Positions 7,086 to 16,092 of a DNA stretch of 64,000 nucleotides are shown in pieces. A program made the translations under genes and the position numbers. Within the stretch, counting starts at the first letter, position 1; each line of letters begins with the position of its first letter. The notes under the pieces are model-generated. The model was given only the letters and a program-made list of their open reading frames with translations. It was not told the DNA's origin and searched no databases. The DNA is from Streptomyces uncialis (lineage in GTDB: Bacteria > Actinomycetota > Actinomycetes > Streptomycetales > Streptomycetaceae): positions 1 to 64,000 of the forward strand of contig NZ_LFBV01000012.1 of the NCBI RefSeq assembly GCF_001905345.1. Direction: 5' to 3'.

Positions 7086-7898
7086 TCAGGTGCTGGTGCC
7101 GGAGGCGAGTTCACGGCTGCGGTCGCGTGCCGCTTCGAGGGCGGCGATCAGGGCGGCCCGGACACCGTGGTTCTCCAGTTCGCGGATCGCGTTGATCGTC
7201 GTACCGGCGGGTGAGGTGACGTTCTCGCGGAGCTTGACGGGGTGTTCGCCGCTGTCGCGGAGCATCACGGCGGCGCCGATCGCGGCCTGCACGATGAGTT
7301 CGTGGGCCTTGTCGCGGGGCAGGCCCAGCAGGATGCCCGCGTCGGTCATCGCCTCGACCAGGTAGTAGAAGTACGCCGGGCCGGAGCCGGACAGCGCGGT
7401 GGCCGCGTCCTGCTGGGACTCGGGGACCCGGAGGGTCTTGCCGACGGCGCCGAAGATCTCCTCCGCGTGGGCGAGGTGCTGGGCGCTGGCGTGGGTGCCG
7501 GCGGAGATCACGGACATCGCCTCGTCCACGAGGGCGGGGGTGTTCGTCATGACGCGGACGACGGGGGTGCCCTCGGGAAGCCGTTCCTCCAGGAACGTGG
7601 TGGGGATACCCGCGGCGCCGCTGATGACCAGACGGCCGGCGGGGATATGGGGGGCCAGTTCGTCGAGCAGCGCGCCCATGTCCTGGGGCTTGACCGTCAG
7701 GATCAGGGTGTCGGCCTGCTTGGCGGCCTCCTGGTTGGTGACGGGGACGACACCGTGGCGGACCCGGAGTTCCTCCGCGCGTTCCGGGCGGCGGGCCGTG
7801 ATGAAGAGGTCGGCCGGGGGCCAGCCCGACCGGATGACTCCGCTGAGCAGTGCCTCGCCGATCTTTCCGGTGCCGAGGACTGCGACTTTCTGGGGCAT
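7086..7898 (-). CDS. proC: Pyrroline-5-carboxylate reductase
   Basis: 270 aa, the standard length. Catalyses the last step of proline synthesis, NAD(P)H-dependent reduction of pyrroline-5-carboxylate. The Rossmann motif GTGKIGEALLSG is at residues 9-20 and the C-terminal dimer/active-site signature is present (SGSGPAYFYYLVEAM and VTSPAGTTINAI). The start at 7898 follows GGAAGG on the minus strand. It lies downstream of the ABC exporter genes in the same orientation but is separated from them by 328 bp containing a 19-bp tandem array, so it may have its own promoter. Confidence 0.97.
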   Translation of the reverse strand: MPQKVAVLGTGKIGEALLSGVIRSGWPPADLFITARRPERAEELRVRHGVVPVTNQEAAKQADTLILTVKPQDMGALLDELAPHIPAGRLVISGAAGIPTTFLEERLPEGTPVVRVMTNTPALVDEAMSVISAGTHASAQHLAHAEEIFGAVGKTLRVPESQQDAATALSGSGPAYFYYLVEAMTDAGILLGLPRDKAHELIVQAAIGAAVMLRDSGEHPVKLRENVTSPAGTTINAIRELENHGVRAALIAALEAARDRSRELASGTST

Positions 7899-8100
7899 GA
7901 CGTGCGGCCTTCCGCGGGACGGTTGTTGCCGCTCATCCTTTCAGAGGGGGTACGCGGGGCTCGTCGTCCGCTCGGCGCGGGTGCGCGGAGCGCGTACGCC
8001 GTGGCCTTTCCGGGGTGCCTGCCCTACCGGTCCGGTCGAGGTGCGGGGGCGGGGGCTTCGGGTGCGGGGGCAGTGGCTCCCGGTGCGGGCGGTGACTCCG

Positions 8101-8233
8101 GTGCGGGCGGTGTCAACGAGTCCGGGCGGTGTCACTGGGTGCGGGCGGTGTCATTGGGTCCGGCCTGCGCCACCGGGTCCGGTCTGTGCCACCGGGTGCG
8201 GGCGGTGTCACCGGGTCCGGGCGGTGTCACCGG
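8101..8233. repeat. 19-bp tandem repeat array (7 copies)
   Basis: Seven consecutive 19-bp units of the form GTSCGGGCGGTGTCACCGG with a few substitutions. The last unit runs into the ABC permease gene and supplies its stop codon (TGA, plus 8227-8229). A more diverged unit precedes it at about 8083. Because 19 is not a multiple of 3, the array is not coding in any consistent frame. The rest of the 7899-8226 interval holds no gene. Confidence 0.85.
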
Positions 8234-8964
8234 GTGCGGCGTCTGAGGGTGGCGGCGCCGAGGGTGAGGACCAGGAGCGCGCAGCCCGCGACGACACCGG
8301 CGTCCCGGACGAAGTCGGCGGTGACGTCCGGGTGGATCATGATCTGGTTCATACCGTCCACCGCGTACGACATGGGCAGGACGTTCGAGACGGCCTCCAG
8401 GACGGGTTGCATGCTGGAGCGGGCGGCGAACAGTCCGCACAGCAGGAGTTGCGGGAAGATCACCGCCGGCATGAACTGGACGGCCTGGAACTCCGAGGCC
8501 GCGAACGCCGAGACGAACAGGCCGAGCGCGGTGCCCAGCAGGGCGTCGAGGAGTGCGACGAGCAGCAGGAGCCAGGCGGAACCGTTGATGTCCAGGCCCA
8601 GGCCCCACAGCGCGAGGGCGGTCGCGAGGACGGACTGGACGACGGCGAGGGCGCCGAAGGCGAGGGCGTAGCCCGCGATGATGTCGGCCTTGCCCAGCGG
8701 CATCGCGAGGAGGCGTTCGAGGGTGCCGGAGGTGCGTTCGCGCAGGGTCGCGATCGAGGTGACCAGGAACATCGTGATCAGCGGGAAGATGCCGAGCAGT
8801 GAGGCGCCGATGGAGTCGAAGGTGCGGGGGTCACCGTCGAAGACGTAGCGCAGCAGGAAGAGCATCACGCAGGGGACCAGCAGCAGCAGGGCGAGCGATC
8901 TGCGGTCGTGGCTGAGCTGGCGCAGCACGCGGGTGGCCGTGGCCAGGGTCCGTGCGGTGTTCAT
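8227..8964 (-). CDS. ABC-2 type exporter, membrane subunit
   Basis: 245-aa integral membrane protein with about six hydrophobic segments. Features of ABC-2 permeases are seen: the first TM (SLALLLLVPCVMLFLLRYVF), the conserved RERTSGTLERLLAMP stretch after TM2, and QFMPAVIFPQLLLCG. It would pair with the ATPase encoded immediately upstream (29-bp gap). The start ATG at 8964 has GAAGGAGG at good spacing. The substrate is unknown; such pairs usually export drugs, lipids or peptides. The stop codon lies inside a 19-bp tandem repeat. Confidence 0.9.
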   Translation of the reverse strand: MNTARTLATATRVLRQLSHDRRSLALLLLVPCVMLFLLRYVFDGDPRTFDSIGASLLGIFPLITMFLVTSIATLRERTSGTLERLLAMPLGKADIIAGYALAFGALAVVQSVLATALALWGLGLDINGSAWLLLLVALLDALLGTALGLFVSAFAASEFQAVQFMPAVIFPQLLLCGLFAARSSMQPVLEAVSNVLPMSYAVDGMNQIMIHPDVTADFVRDAGVVAGCALLVLTLGAATLRRRTR

Positions 8965-8993
8965 GGGGCCTCCTTCGAACCGGTCGGTCGGGG

Positions 8994-9785
8994 TCAGGTG
9001 GCGGGGGTTTTGGCCGGGGCCGCCCGGGTCACGAGGGTGAGGAAGGCGTCCTCGACGGTGTCGGTGGCGGTGCGGGTGCGCAGCGCCTCGGGGGTGTCGT
9101 CGGCGAGGAGTTCGCCGTCGCGCATCAGCAGGAGCCGGTGGCAGCGTTCCGCCTCGTCCATGACATGGGAGGAGACGAGGATCGTGACCTGGCGCTCGGC
9201 CGCCAGCTGGTGGAAGAGCTTCCACAGTTCGCGGCGGAGCACGGGGTCGAGGCCGACGGTCGGTTCGTCGAGGACGAGCAGTTCGGGGGTGCCGAGCAGG
9301 GCCACCGCGAGGGAGACCCGGCTGCGCTGGCCGCCGGAGAGGTTCCCCGCGAGAGCGTCTGCGTGGGAGGTCAGGGCGACATCGGTGAGGGCGCGTTCGA
9401 CGTGGTGGCGTCGGCGGTCGGCCGCCGGGCGGCCCGGGTCGAGGACGGCGGCGAAGTAGTCGAGGTTCTGGCGGACGGTCAGGTCGTCGTAGACGGAGGG
9501 CGCCTGGGTGACGTAGCCGACGCGTGAGCGCAGCGACCGGGTGCCGGCCGGGTGGCCGAGGACGTCGAGTGTGCCGGTGACCTTGGCCTGGGTGCCGACG
9601 ACCGCCCGTATCAAGGTCGACTTCCCACAGCCCGAGGGGCCCAGCAGACCGGTGATCCGGCCCCGGGGAATCGTGAACGTGAGGCCCTTCAGGACGGTGC
9701 GCGGACCCCGTACGACGGTGAGGCCGGCCGCGTCGACCGCCGGGCCGAGGGGGCCGGGCGGATGCTCCCGAATTTTATTCATCAT
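8994..9785 (-). CDS. ABC exporter, ATP-binding subunit
   Basis: 263-aa ATPase that powers the ABC-2 permease downstream. Walker A GPSGCGKST, signature LSGGQ, Walker B LLVLDEPTVGLDP and the switch His in VSSHVMDEAE are all present. The start is set at the first of two adjacent ATG codons (9785), with AGGAGGAG 12 nt upstream; the second ATG is equally possible. A 20-bp perfect palindrome covers the start codon (9776-9795), suggesting a repressor that blocks this operon, although no regulator gene is adjacent. Confidence 0.92.
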   Translation of the reverse strand: MMNKIREHPPGPLGPAVDAAGLTVVRGPRTVLKGLTFTIPRGRITGLLGPSGCGKSTLIRAVVGTQAKVTGTLDVLGHPAGTRSLRSRVGYVTQAPSVYDDLTVRQNLDYFAAVLDPGRPAADRRRHHVERALTDVALTSHADALAGNLSGGQRSRVSLAVALLGTPELLVLDEPTVGLDPVLRRELWKLFHQLAAERQVTILVSSHVMDEAERCHRLLLMRDGELLADDTPEALRTRTATDTVEDAFLTLVTRAAPAKTPAT

Positions 9786-9795
9786 GTGATGAATA
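9776..9795. promoter_or_regulatory. 20-bp perfect palindrome over the ABC ATPase start codon
   Basis: TATTCATCATGTGATGAATA: arms of nine bases around a central TG, AT-rich in an otherwise very GC-rich region. It reads the same on both strands and overlaps the start codon of the exporter ATPase. Size and symmetry fit an operator for a dimeric repressor (TetR, GntR or PadR class). Which protein binds is unknown. Confidence 0.7.
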
Positions 9796-9856
9796 CTCCT
9801 CCTGGCGGTGCCGCCCGTCAAGGCGGACGGAACGGAACGGCGCAGGGGTACGGCAG

Positions 9857-10339
9857 CTACCCCGGGCCGCGTTTCGCGGGGTTGCCCGTGCGGCGCGCGA
9901 CCCGGCGTACGTACTGGGCGCGCTCCTCCTCGTACCGGGCGCGGAGCCGTTTCTCGCCGGGCGCCTCGGCGAGGGAACGCAGGAAGTAGGCCAGCAGCGT
10001 GCCGAGGAAACCGAGGGCCATCGTGGCGCGGGCCGGGGGTGCGGCGCCGGGGTCGGGGCCGCCGCGGAAGCCCGTCCAGGTACGGCGGAACGCGAGCGCC
10101 GAACAGAGCGCGAACGTGCCCAGGACCAGGAGGTTCACATACGGGCCGACCTGACCGGCGGCGAGGCCCTGGTGGGCGAAGCGCAGCACCAGGCATCCGC
10201 CGAACGCGGCGGTGAGGGAGCCGGTCGCCACGCCCGCGCGGCGCAGCGCGTAATGACCGTCGTGCCGCACCCAGGTCGTACCGAAGAACCGCAGGGGGGC
10301 GGGCCGGGGCCCCGTCACCGGGGTGGGGGGTTCGCTCAC
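9857..10339 (-). CDS. Small membrane protein of unknown function
   Basis: 160 aa from a GTG start at 10339 (ribosome site weak). Three hydrophobic segments are visible (around GSLTAAFGGCLVLRF, YVNLLVLGTFALCSALAF and TMALGFLGTLLAYFL), with charged ends (RRTWTGFRGG; RLRARYEEERAQYVRRVARR). I do not recognise a family. It lies 71 bp upstream of the exporter ATPase in the same orientation and could be cotranscribed, but the palindrome between them suggests separate control. Confidence 0.65.
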   Translation of the reverse strand: MSEPPTPVTGPRPAPLRFFGTTWVRHDGHYALRRAGVATGSLTAAFGGCLVLRFAHQGLAAGQVGPYVNLLVLGTFALCSALAFRRTWTGFRGGPDPGAAPPARATMALGFLGTLLAYFLRSLAEAPGEKRLRARYEEERAQYVRRVARRTGNPAKRGPG

Positions 10340-10833
10340 CGGCCGATTGTCGCCCCGGGGTGGGCGCGGCGGGCGCGTACGGGGGCGGGTCGCCGGTACG
10401 GGCGCCCGGATGGCTGAGCGGGGACCCGGTGGGACGGTTCCGGTCGCAAGCAGGGGGTGGGCCGGGAGGGTCGGGCGGGAGGGCCGAGGCGGCGGGGACG
10501 GCCGGCGCGGAGATCGGGCGGCGGAGGAGAGGGCGGCGGAGAAAGGTGGGGCGGGCGCGGTGGCCGGGGTGCCGGTGGTGGGATGCCGGTGGAGGGGTGG
10601 TTCCCGGCCGGGGGTGGGGCGGTTCCCGGTCGGGGCCAGTGGGACACCTGTTCCGGGTGGGGGCGCTTGAGTCACCGGGAGCACTTCCGCACCGTCCCGC
10701 GCCGCCTACTGGCCGGTATGCCGGACCGATCACCTCTTGGGCGGCTTCCGCCCACCCGCGTTCCCCCGGCGAACCGCTAGTTTGTTCACCGAGGCGGGAT
10801 CTCTTGACCGTGGAACGGGTGGGGTGGGGAGTT
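10340..10833. other. Intergenic region before the Ser/Thr kinase gene
   Basis: 494 bp, GC-rich, no convincing gene. Near the kinase, TAGTTT (10778-10783) is a possible -10 on the plus strand, without a clear -35. GTG codons at 10810 and 10834 are both in frame with the kinase. Confidence 0.5.
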
Positions 10834-13395
10834 GTGCAGCTTCGGGGCGGGGACCCTGAACAGATCGGTGGCTACCCCCTGGAGGCGCGCCTCGGTTCCG
10901 GCGGCATGGGAACCGTGTTCCTGGCGCGTACCGAATCCGGCCGTCCCGTCGCGATCAAGCTGATCCACAAGCAGTTCGCGGACGACGAGGAATTCCGTAT
11001 CCGGTTCCGGCAGGAGGTGTCCGCCGCGCGCCGGGTGAGCGGGGTGTTCACCGCCGCCGTCGTCGACGCCGACCCCGAGGGCGCGCACCCCTGGATGGCC
11101 ACCGCGTACATCCCCGGGCCGACCCTCGCCCAGCGCATCAGCGACGGCGGTTCGCTGCACGGCGCCGAACTGCGCAGACTCGCCATCGGGCTGGCGGAGG
11201 CGCTGCGCGAGATCCATCGCGCGGGCGTCATCCACCGGGATCTGAAGCCGTCGAACGTCGTCCTGTCCCCCGACGGACCCCGGGTCATCGACTTCGGCAT
11301 CTCCCGGGCGGCCACGGGCCATCAGACGCTCACGATGACGGGCCGGGTCATCGGTACGCCGCCGTTCATGTCGCCCGAGCAGTTGCAGTCGCCGCGTACG
11401 GTCGGGCCGGAGTCCGACGTGTTCTCGCTGGCGACCCTGCTCGTGTACGCGTCGACCGGGCAGGGGCCGTTCGACGCGGACAGCCCGTACATGACGGCGT
11501 ACCAGGTCGTGCACGAGGACCCCGTCCTCGGCGCGATGCCCGCGGTGCTGCGGGATGTCGTCGAGCCGTGCCTCGCGAAGGAGCGCAAGGGGCGGCCGTC
11601 CGCGCACGAACTGCTTGTCGCGCTGCGCGCGCTGCCCGAGGACCTGGGCCCCGCGTCCGCGCCGATGTCCGAACTCGCGACCCTGCCGGGCACCGGACAC
11701 CCGACCACGGACACCACGCCCGACAGCACGCCTGGCGGCCCGTCCGACGGCCCGCACGACAGCCCGCACGGGGGCTGGGACGCGGACGCGGGCGGTACCG
11801 GGTTCGGGGACGGGGCTGGGTTCGGGGACGGGGGTGCCCTCTGGGAGTTGTCATCCGAGGACTTCGGTTCCGGTTCCGGTTCCGGTTCCGGTTCCGCCGA
11901 CGGTGGCGCTCCCGGGTCCGGGTCCGGTGCTGTGTCCGATGACGAGGACGGCGACGACCGTGACGCCCTCGCCCCCGGTACCGGCACCCGTTCCGACAGC
12001 GACCGTTCGGACGCCGACCCGGCGACCGGCGCCGGCACCGCCTCCCACGGCTCCCGCTCCCCCACCACCCGCACCCGCGCCCGTACCCGCCGCGCCCTCC
12101 TCGTCGCCGCGGTCGCCGCGTCGGCCGTCGCGCTGATCACCACCGGGGTCGCCCTGCTGGGGCCCGACGGGGAATCCGGGACGGGCGGGACCGCGGGCAC
12201 CACCCGGCAGACCCAGGACAGCCGGGTGGTCGCCGGGGGCGGGGCGGCGCTCCCCGCCGGGTTCGCCCCCTGGCGGAAGAACGTCCGCGGGGAACGTTCC
12301 TTCGCCGACGAACTGCGCTGTGTCGCCCGTGCCGAGACCCTGTTCTGCGGGGGCGGCGGGGTCCTCGCGAGCCGGGTGCGGGCCGCCGACGGCGAGGTGG
12401 AGTGGCGCCGTACGTACCCCGGGGTCCCCGTACAGGGGCTGCATCTCGTCGGGGTGAGCGGTGGTTCGGGGCCGGACCTCGCGGGCGGCACCGTCATCGG
12501 TTACCACATCCCGGCGGAGGGCACCGAGCGCGTCGAGGTCGTCGCGCTGGACGCCGTCAGCGGGAAGGAACGGTGGCGGACCCGGGTCGGCACCAAGGCG
12601 ACGTATCTGCTGCGGGAACCGCGGTTCGCGGTGCTGTCGGGGTCGACCGTACTGACCGTGGACGCCGGTTCCACCCGGATCGAGGCCCGATCCGCGCGCA
12701 ACGGCCGGCTGCTCTGGGAGACCCCCTTCCCCGCGGGCTCCTGGTGCGCCCCGTTCCTCGCGAACCGGGCCGCGTACGCGATGTGCGCACCGGCCGCGCA
12801 GGCCGCCACCGGCCGGCCCGGCGACGCGGAGTTCCGGGTCCTCGACATCGAGAAGGGCACGCTCGGTGCCCCGGCCGCCGCCGACGGGCGGCTGCGGCCG
12901 GTGGGCGCGCGGGACGGGCGGCTGCTGCTCCTGCGGGAGACGACCGACCCGGCGGGTGACGGCTTCGCCGAGGTGGTGCGCCTCGATGTGGCCTCGGGCC
13001 GCCGGGACTCGGCCGATCTCGACGGCGAGTACCCGGGGACCGCGCCGGGACTCGCGGGCGGCACGCTCTACTTCACGTCCCCGACCGGCGCCGTCAGCGC
13101 GGTCGACCCGGTGTCCGGCAAGGAGAAGTGGACCGAGCGGACCGAGTCCGAGTGGGCGTCGGTGCCGCTCGCGGTGGACGGCGTGCTGTACCTCGGATCG
13201 CCGACGGGCCGGGTGACGGCGCTCGACGCGCGGAACGGACACCATCTGTGGACGACCCCGGCGCACGCGAGCAGCCCCGGCGGGTTCATGGGCTCCGGCT
13301 CCCGGCTGACGCTCGTGGGCCGGGTCCTGGTCGCGGCGGCCGGTGACAACGCGCTGTCCGCGTTCGACGTGGCGGAGCCGCCGCGCGGTGAGTGA
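10834..13395 (+). CDS. Membrane Ser/Thr protein kinase with exterior PQQ-like beta-propeller
   Basis: 853 aa. An N-terminal Hanks-type kinase domain (about 14-275) has the glycine loop GSGGMGTVF, Lys42 (VAIK), catalytic HRDLKPSN (134-141) and Asp153 of DFG. A long acidic, Gly/Ser-rich linker (about 285-415) includes GSGSGSGS encoded by a hexanucleotide run. One TM segment (about 419-441) is followed by an exterior domain with PQQ/WD-like blades (VSAVDPVSGKEKW, VTALDARNGHHLW). Kinases of this type sense outside signals and phosphorylate cytoplasmic targets. The start is uncertain: GTG 10834 matches family N-termini, GTG 10810 adds 8 residues. The stop codon lies in the loop of a perfect terminator stem. 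Confidence 0.9.
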   Translation: MQLRGGDPEQIGGYPLEARLGSGGMGTVFLARTESGRPVAIKLIHKQFADDEEFRIRFRQEVSAARRVSGVFTAAVVDADPEGAHPWMATAYIPGPTLAQRISDGGSLHGAELRRLAIGLAEALREIHRAGVIHRDLKPSNVVLSPDGPRVIDFGISRAATGHQTLTMTGRVIGTPPFMSPEQLQSPRTVGPESDVFSLATLLVYASTGQGPFDADSPYMTAYQVVHEDPVLGAMPAVLRDVVEPCLAKERKGRPSAHELLVALRALPEDLGPASAPMSELATLPGTGHPTTDTTPDSTPGGPSDGPHDSPHGGWDADAGGTGFGDGAGFGDGGALWELSSEDFGSGSGSGSGSADGGAPGSGSGAVSDDEDGDDRDALAPGTGTRSDSDRSDADPATGAGTASHGSRSPTTRTRARTRRALLVAAVAASAVALITTGVALLGPDGESGTGGTAGTTRQTQDSRVVAGGGAALPAGFAPWRKNVRGERSFADELRCVARAETLFCGGGGVLASRVRAADGEVEWRRTYPGVPVQGLHLVGVSGGSGPDLAGGTVIGYHIPAEGTERVEVVALDAVSGKERWRTRVGTKATYLLREPRFAVLSGSTVLTVDAGSTRIEARSARNGRLLWETPFPAGSWCAPFLANRAAYAMCAPAAQAATGRPGDAEFRVLDIEKGTLGAPAAADGRLRPVGARDGRLLLLRETTDPAGDGFAEVVRLDVASGRRDSADLDGEYPGTAPGLAGGTLYFTSPTGAVSAVDPVSGKEKWTERTESEWASVPLAVDGVLYLGSPTGRVTALDARNGHHLWTTPAHASSPGGFMGSGSRLTLVGRVLVAAAGDNALSAFDVAEPPRGE

Positions 13396-13409
13396 CCGCG
13401 CGGCGGCTC
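13375..13409 (+). terminator. Terminator overlapping the kinase stop codon
   Basis: Perfect 15-bp stem (13375-13389 with 13395-13409) around a 5-nt loop that contains most of the TGA stop. No T-run follows. The stem's left arm therefore encodes the last five residues of the kinase. Confidence 0.8.
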
Positions 13410-13627
13410 GGGTGCGATGCGGGACGGGTGCGATCCGGCTGGAGTACGGGCGGACGGGGTGCGGGGCCGACGGCCCGTTCGTTGCGGGACGGGGTGTACG
13501 GCGCCCGGGAAGACGTACGGCTCGGCGTGCTTCCGGCCCCGCTCCGACAGGGCCGGCGCTCATATCGGACGGCGGCTCGGCCAGGGCGACCGCTCAGCCG
13601 GGGCCATCGCTCAGCCGGATCGGCAGC

Positions 13628-14020
13628 TCAGGCGCACTGCGGACGTACGTACCCGTCGGTGCCCGTCTGGATGTAGGAGTCGGACACGAAGCGCTGGTTG
13701 CCGATCTTGTCCCACAGGTTCGACGTGCCCAGCGGGCCGTTGACGGTGGTGCCGGGCTTCTGGCAGATGATCGAGACCCGTGAACCGCCGCTGATCTGGA
13801 GAACGACGGGGTGTGAGAGGCCGGGGCCGCTGCGGACGTTGACCGTGGCGACGACCAGGTACGTGGTGGCGGCGGCCTGCGCGTCCATGACCTCGATGCC
13901 GAGCGCGGCGGCCGCGATCGGGTCACCGGCGTCGACGGTGACGGGCCGCAGCACATCGGTGTCCGTGGCGGTGACGGTGGCCGTGGCGGTGGCCTCGGTC
14001 GTCGTGATGTTCTCGCTCAT
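13628..14020 (-). CDS. Small SH3-domain protein
   Basis: 130 aa, start ATG at 14020 with GGGGGAGGAA at good spacing. The C-terminal half is a bacterial SH3-like domain (TVNVRSGPGLSHPVVLQISG, SNLWDKIGN), a fold that often binds cell-wall peptides. Two Cys (IICQKP and the penultimate residue) could form a disulphide, which suggests export. However, the N-terminus (MSENITTTEATATATV, Thr/Ala-rich) shows no signal peptide or TM segment. It may leave the cell by a route without a classical signal or act inside. It faces the kinase gene convergently and is not part of an operon. Confidence 0.75.
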   Translation of the reverse strand: MSENITTTEATATATVTATDTDVLRPVTVDAGDPIAAAALGIEVMDAQAAATTYLVVATVNVRSGPGLSHPVVLQISGGSRVSIICQKPGTTVNGPLGTSNLWDKIGNQRFVSDSYIQTGTDGYVRPQCA

Positions 14021-14241
14021 GTGTTCCTCCCCCGAGGAGCGTGGTGGGCGGTTTCCGGACAGCGGCGGCGGGCCGTCACCTCCGGAAGAACCTCCCTCTG
14101 GCATGTGCCGCAGCAAGTGCGGACACACCGGAAGACGCCCCCCACGGCCGTGCAGTTGCACCGTGAGGGGCGTATGTCCCGTCCTGTTTTCAGGGGAGTC
14201 CGCGCGGGTTCAGCGGGCGCAGCCCGCACCCGCCGGAAGGC

Positions 14242-16092
14242 TCAGCCCAGCAGGCTCACATCACGCACCGCGCCCTTGTCGGCGCTGGTGGCCATCGCCG
14301 CGTAGGCGCGCAGCGCGGCCGAGACCTTGCGGTCACGCTGCTTCGGCTCGTACACGCCCGCGAGTGCCTCGCGGCGGACGGCCAGGGTGTCCTCGTCGAC
14401 CAGGAGGTCGATGGTGCGGTTCGGGATGTCGATACGGATGCGGTCGCCGTCCTCCACCAGGGCGATGGTGCCGCCGGACGCGGCCTCGGGCGAGGCGTGG
14501 CCGATGGAGAGCCCGGAGGTGCCGCCGGAGAACCGGCCGTCGGTGATCAGCGCGCAGGACTTGCCGAGGCCCCGGCCCTTGAGGAAGGACGTGGGGTAGA
14601 GCATCTCCTGCATCCCGGGGCCGCCCCGGGGGCCCTCGTAGCGGATGACGACGACGTCGCCCGGGGTGATCTCCTTGCGGAGGATCTTGTCGACCGCCTC
14701 GTCCTGGGACTCGCAGACGACGGCCGGGCCCTCGAACGTCCAGATGGACTCGTCGACACCGGCGGTCTTCACGACACAGCCGTCGACGGCGATGTTGCCC
14801 TTCAGCACGGCGAGTCCGCCGTCCTTGGAGTAGGCGTGCTCGACATCGCGGATGCAGCCGTGGGCGGCGTCCGTGTCGAGGGTGTCCCAGCGCTCCGACT
14901 GGGAGAACGCCTCGGCGGAGCGCTTGCAGCCGGGGGCCGCGTGCCACAGCTCGACGGCCTCGGGGGAGGCGGAGCCGCCGCGGATGTCCCAGTCGTCGAG
15001 CCACTGCTTGACGGACCGCGAGTGGACGGTGTGCACGTCCTCGTCGAGCAGTCCGCCCCGGTACAGCTCGCCGAGGATCGCGGGGATGCCGCCCGCCCGG
15101 TGCACGTCCTCCATGTAGTACGTGGTGGTGGGCGCGACGTTCGGGGCGACCTTGGCGAGACAGGGGACGCGGCGGGAGACGGCGTCGATGTCGCTGAGGT
15201 CGTAGTCCAGCTCGGCCTCCTGCGCGGCGGCGAGCAGATGCAGGATCGTGTTGGTGGAGCCGCCCATCGCGATGTCGAGCGCCATGGCGTTGTCGAACGC
15301 GGCCCGGGTGGCGATGTTGCGCGGCAGGACGTTCGCGTCGTCCTGCTCGTAGTACCGCTTGGTGATGTCGACCACGGTCCGCCCGGCGTTCTCGTACAGC
15401 GCGCGCCGGGCCGTGTGGGTGGCGAGGACGGAGCCGTTGCCGGGCAGGGACAGGCCCATCGCCTCGGTGAGGCAGTTCATCGAGTTGGCGGTGAACATGC
15501 CCGAACACGATCCGCAGGTCGGGCAGGCGTTCTCCTCGATACGGAGGATGTCCTCGTCGGAGACGTTCTCGTTGACCGCGTCACTGATCGCGTTGATCAG
15601 GTCGAGCTTGCGGACCGTGCCGTCGACGAGGGTGGCCTGTCCGGCCTCCATCGGACCGCCGGACACGAAGACCGTGGGGATGTTGAGGCGCAGCGCGGCC
15701 ATCAGCATCCCGGGGGTGATCTTGTCGCAGTTGGAGATGCAGATCAGGGCGTCCGCGCAGTGCGCCTCGACCATGTACTCGACGCTGTCCGCGATCAGGT
15801 CGCGGGACGGCAGGGAGTAGAGCATCCCGCCGTGGCCCATGGCGATGCCGTCGTCCACGGCGATGGTGTTGAACTCGCGGGGGACGGCTCCGGCGGCCTT
15901 GATCGCCTCGCTCACGATCCGCCCGACGGGCTGGAGGTGGGTGTGTCCGGGGACGAACTCGGTGAAGGAGTTCGCGACGGCGATGATCGGCTTGCCGATG
16001 TCCTCGCTCGCTACCCCGGAGGCCCGCATCAGGGCGCGTGCGCCTGCCATGTTGCGGCCGTGGGTGACAGTGCGGGACCTCAGCTCGGGCAT
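14242..16092 (-). CDS. ilvD: Dihydroxy-acid dehydratase
   Basis: 616 aa. Dehydrates 2,3-dihydroxy-isovalerate and -methylvalerate in valine, isoleucine and leucine synthesis, cytoplasmic Fe-S enzyme. Cluster ligands are in ISNCDKITPGML (Cys122) and CPTCGSCSGMFTANSMNCL (from Cys190). The C-terminal signature (GRFSGGTSGLSIGHASPEA) is intact. The start at 16092 has GAAGGAG 8 nt upstream. It stands alone; the next gene upstream (TetR) is 346 bp away and no attenuator peptide was recognised in the leader. Confidence 0.97.
   Translation of the reverse strand: MPELRSRTVTHGRNMAGARALMRASGVASEDIGKPIIAVANSFTEFVPGHTHLQPVGRIVSEAIKAAGAVPREFNTIAVDDGIAMGHGGMLYSLPSRDLIADSVEYMVEAHCADALICISNCDKITPGMLMAALRLNIPTVFVSGGPMEAGQATLVDGTVRKLDLINAISDAVNENVSDEDILRIEENACPTCGSCSGMFTANSMNCLTEAMGLSLPGNGSVLATHTARRALYENAGRTVVDITKRYYEQDDANVLPRNIATRAAFDNAMALDIAMGGSTNTILHLLAAAQEAELDYDLSDIDAVSRRVPCLAKVAPNVAPTTTYYMEDVHRAGGIPAILGELYRGGLLDEDVHTVHSRSVKQWLDDWDIRGGSASPEAVELWHAAPGCKRSAEAFSQSERWDTLDTDAAHGCIRDVEHAYSKDGGLAVLKGNIAVDGCVVKTAGVDESIWTFEGPAVVCESQDEAVDKILRKEITPGDVVVIRYEGPRGGPGMQEMLYPTSFLKGRGLGKSCALITDGRFSGGTSGLSIGHASPEAASGGTIALVEDGDRIRIDIPNRTIDLLVDEDTLAVRREALAGVYEPKQRDRKVSAALRAYAAMATSADKGAVRDVSLLG

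Noticed and set aside
8101..8233. Possible CRISPR in the 19-bp array
   Set aside because: Units are contiguous with no spacers.
14021..14241. Small Cys-rich peptide gene between ilvD and the SH3 protein
   Set aside because: A minus-strand frame with several Cys exists, but it overlaps the SH3 gene's ribosome site and has no start signal.
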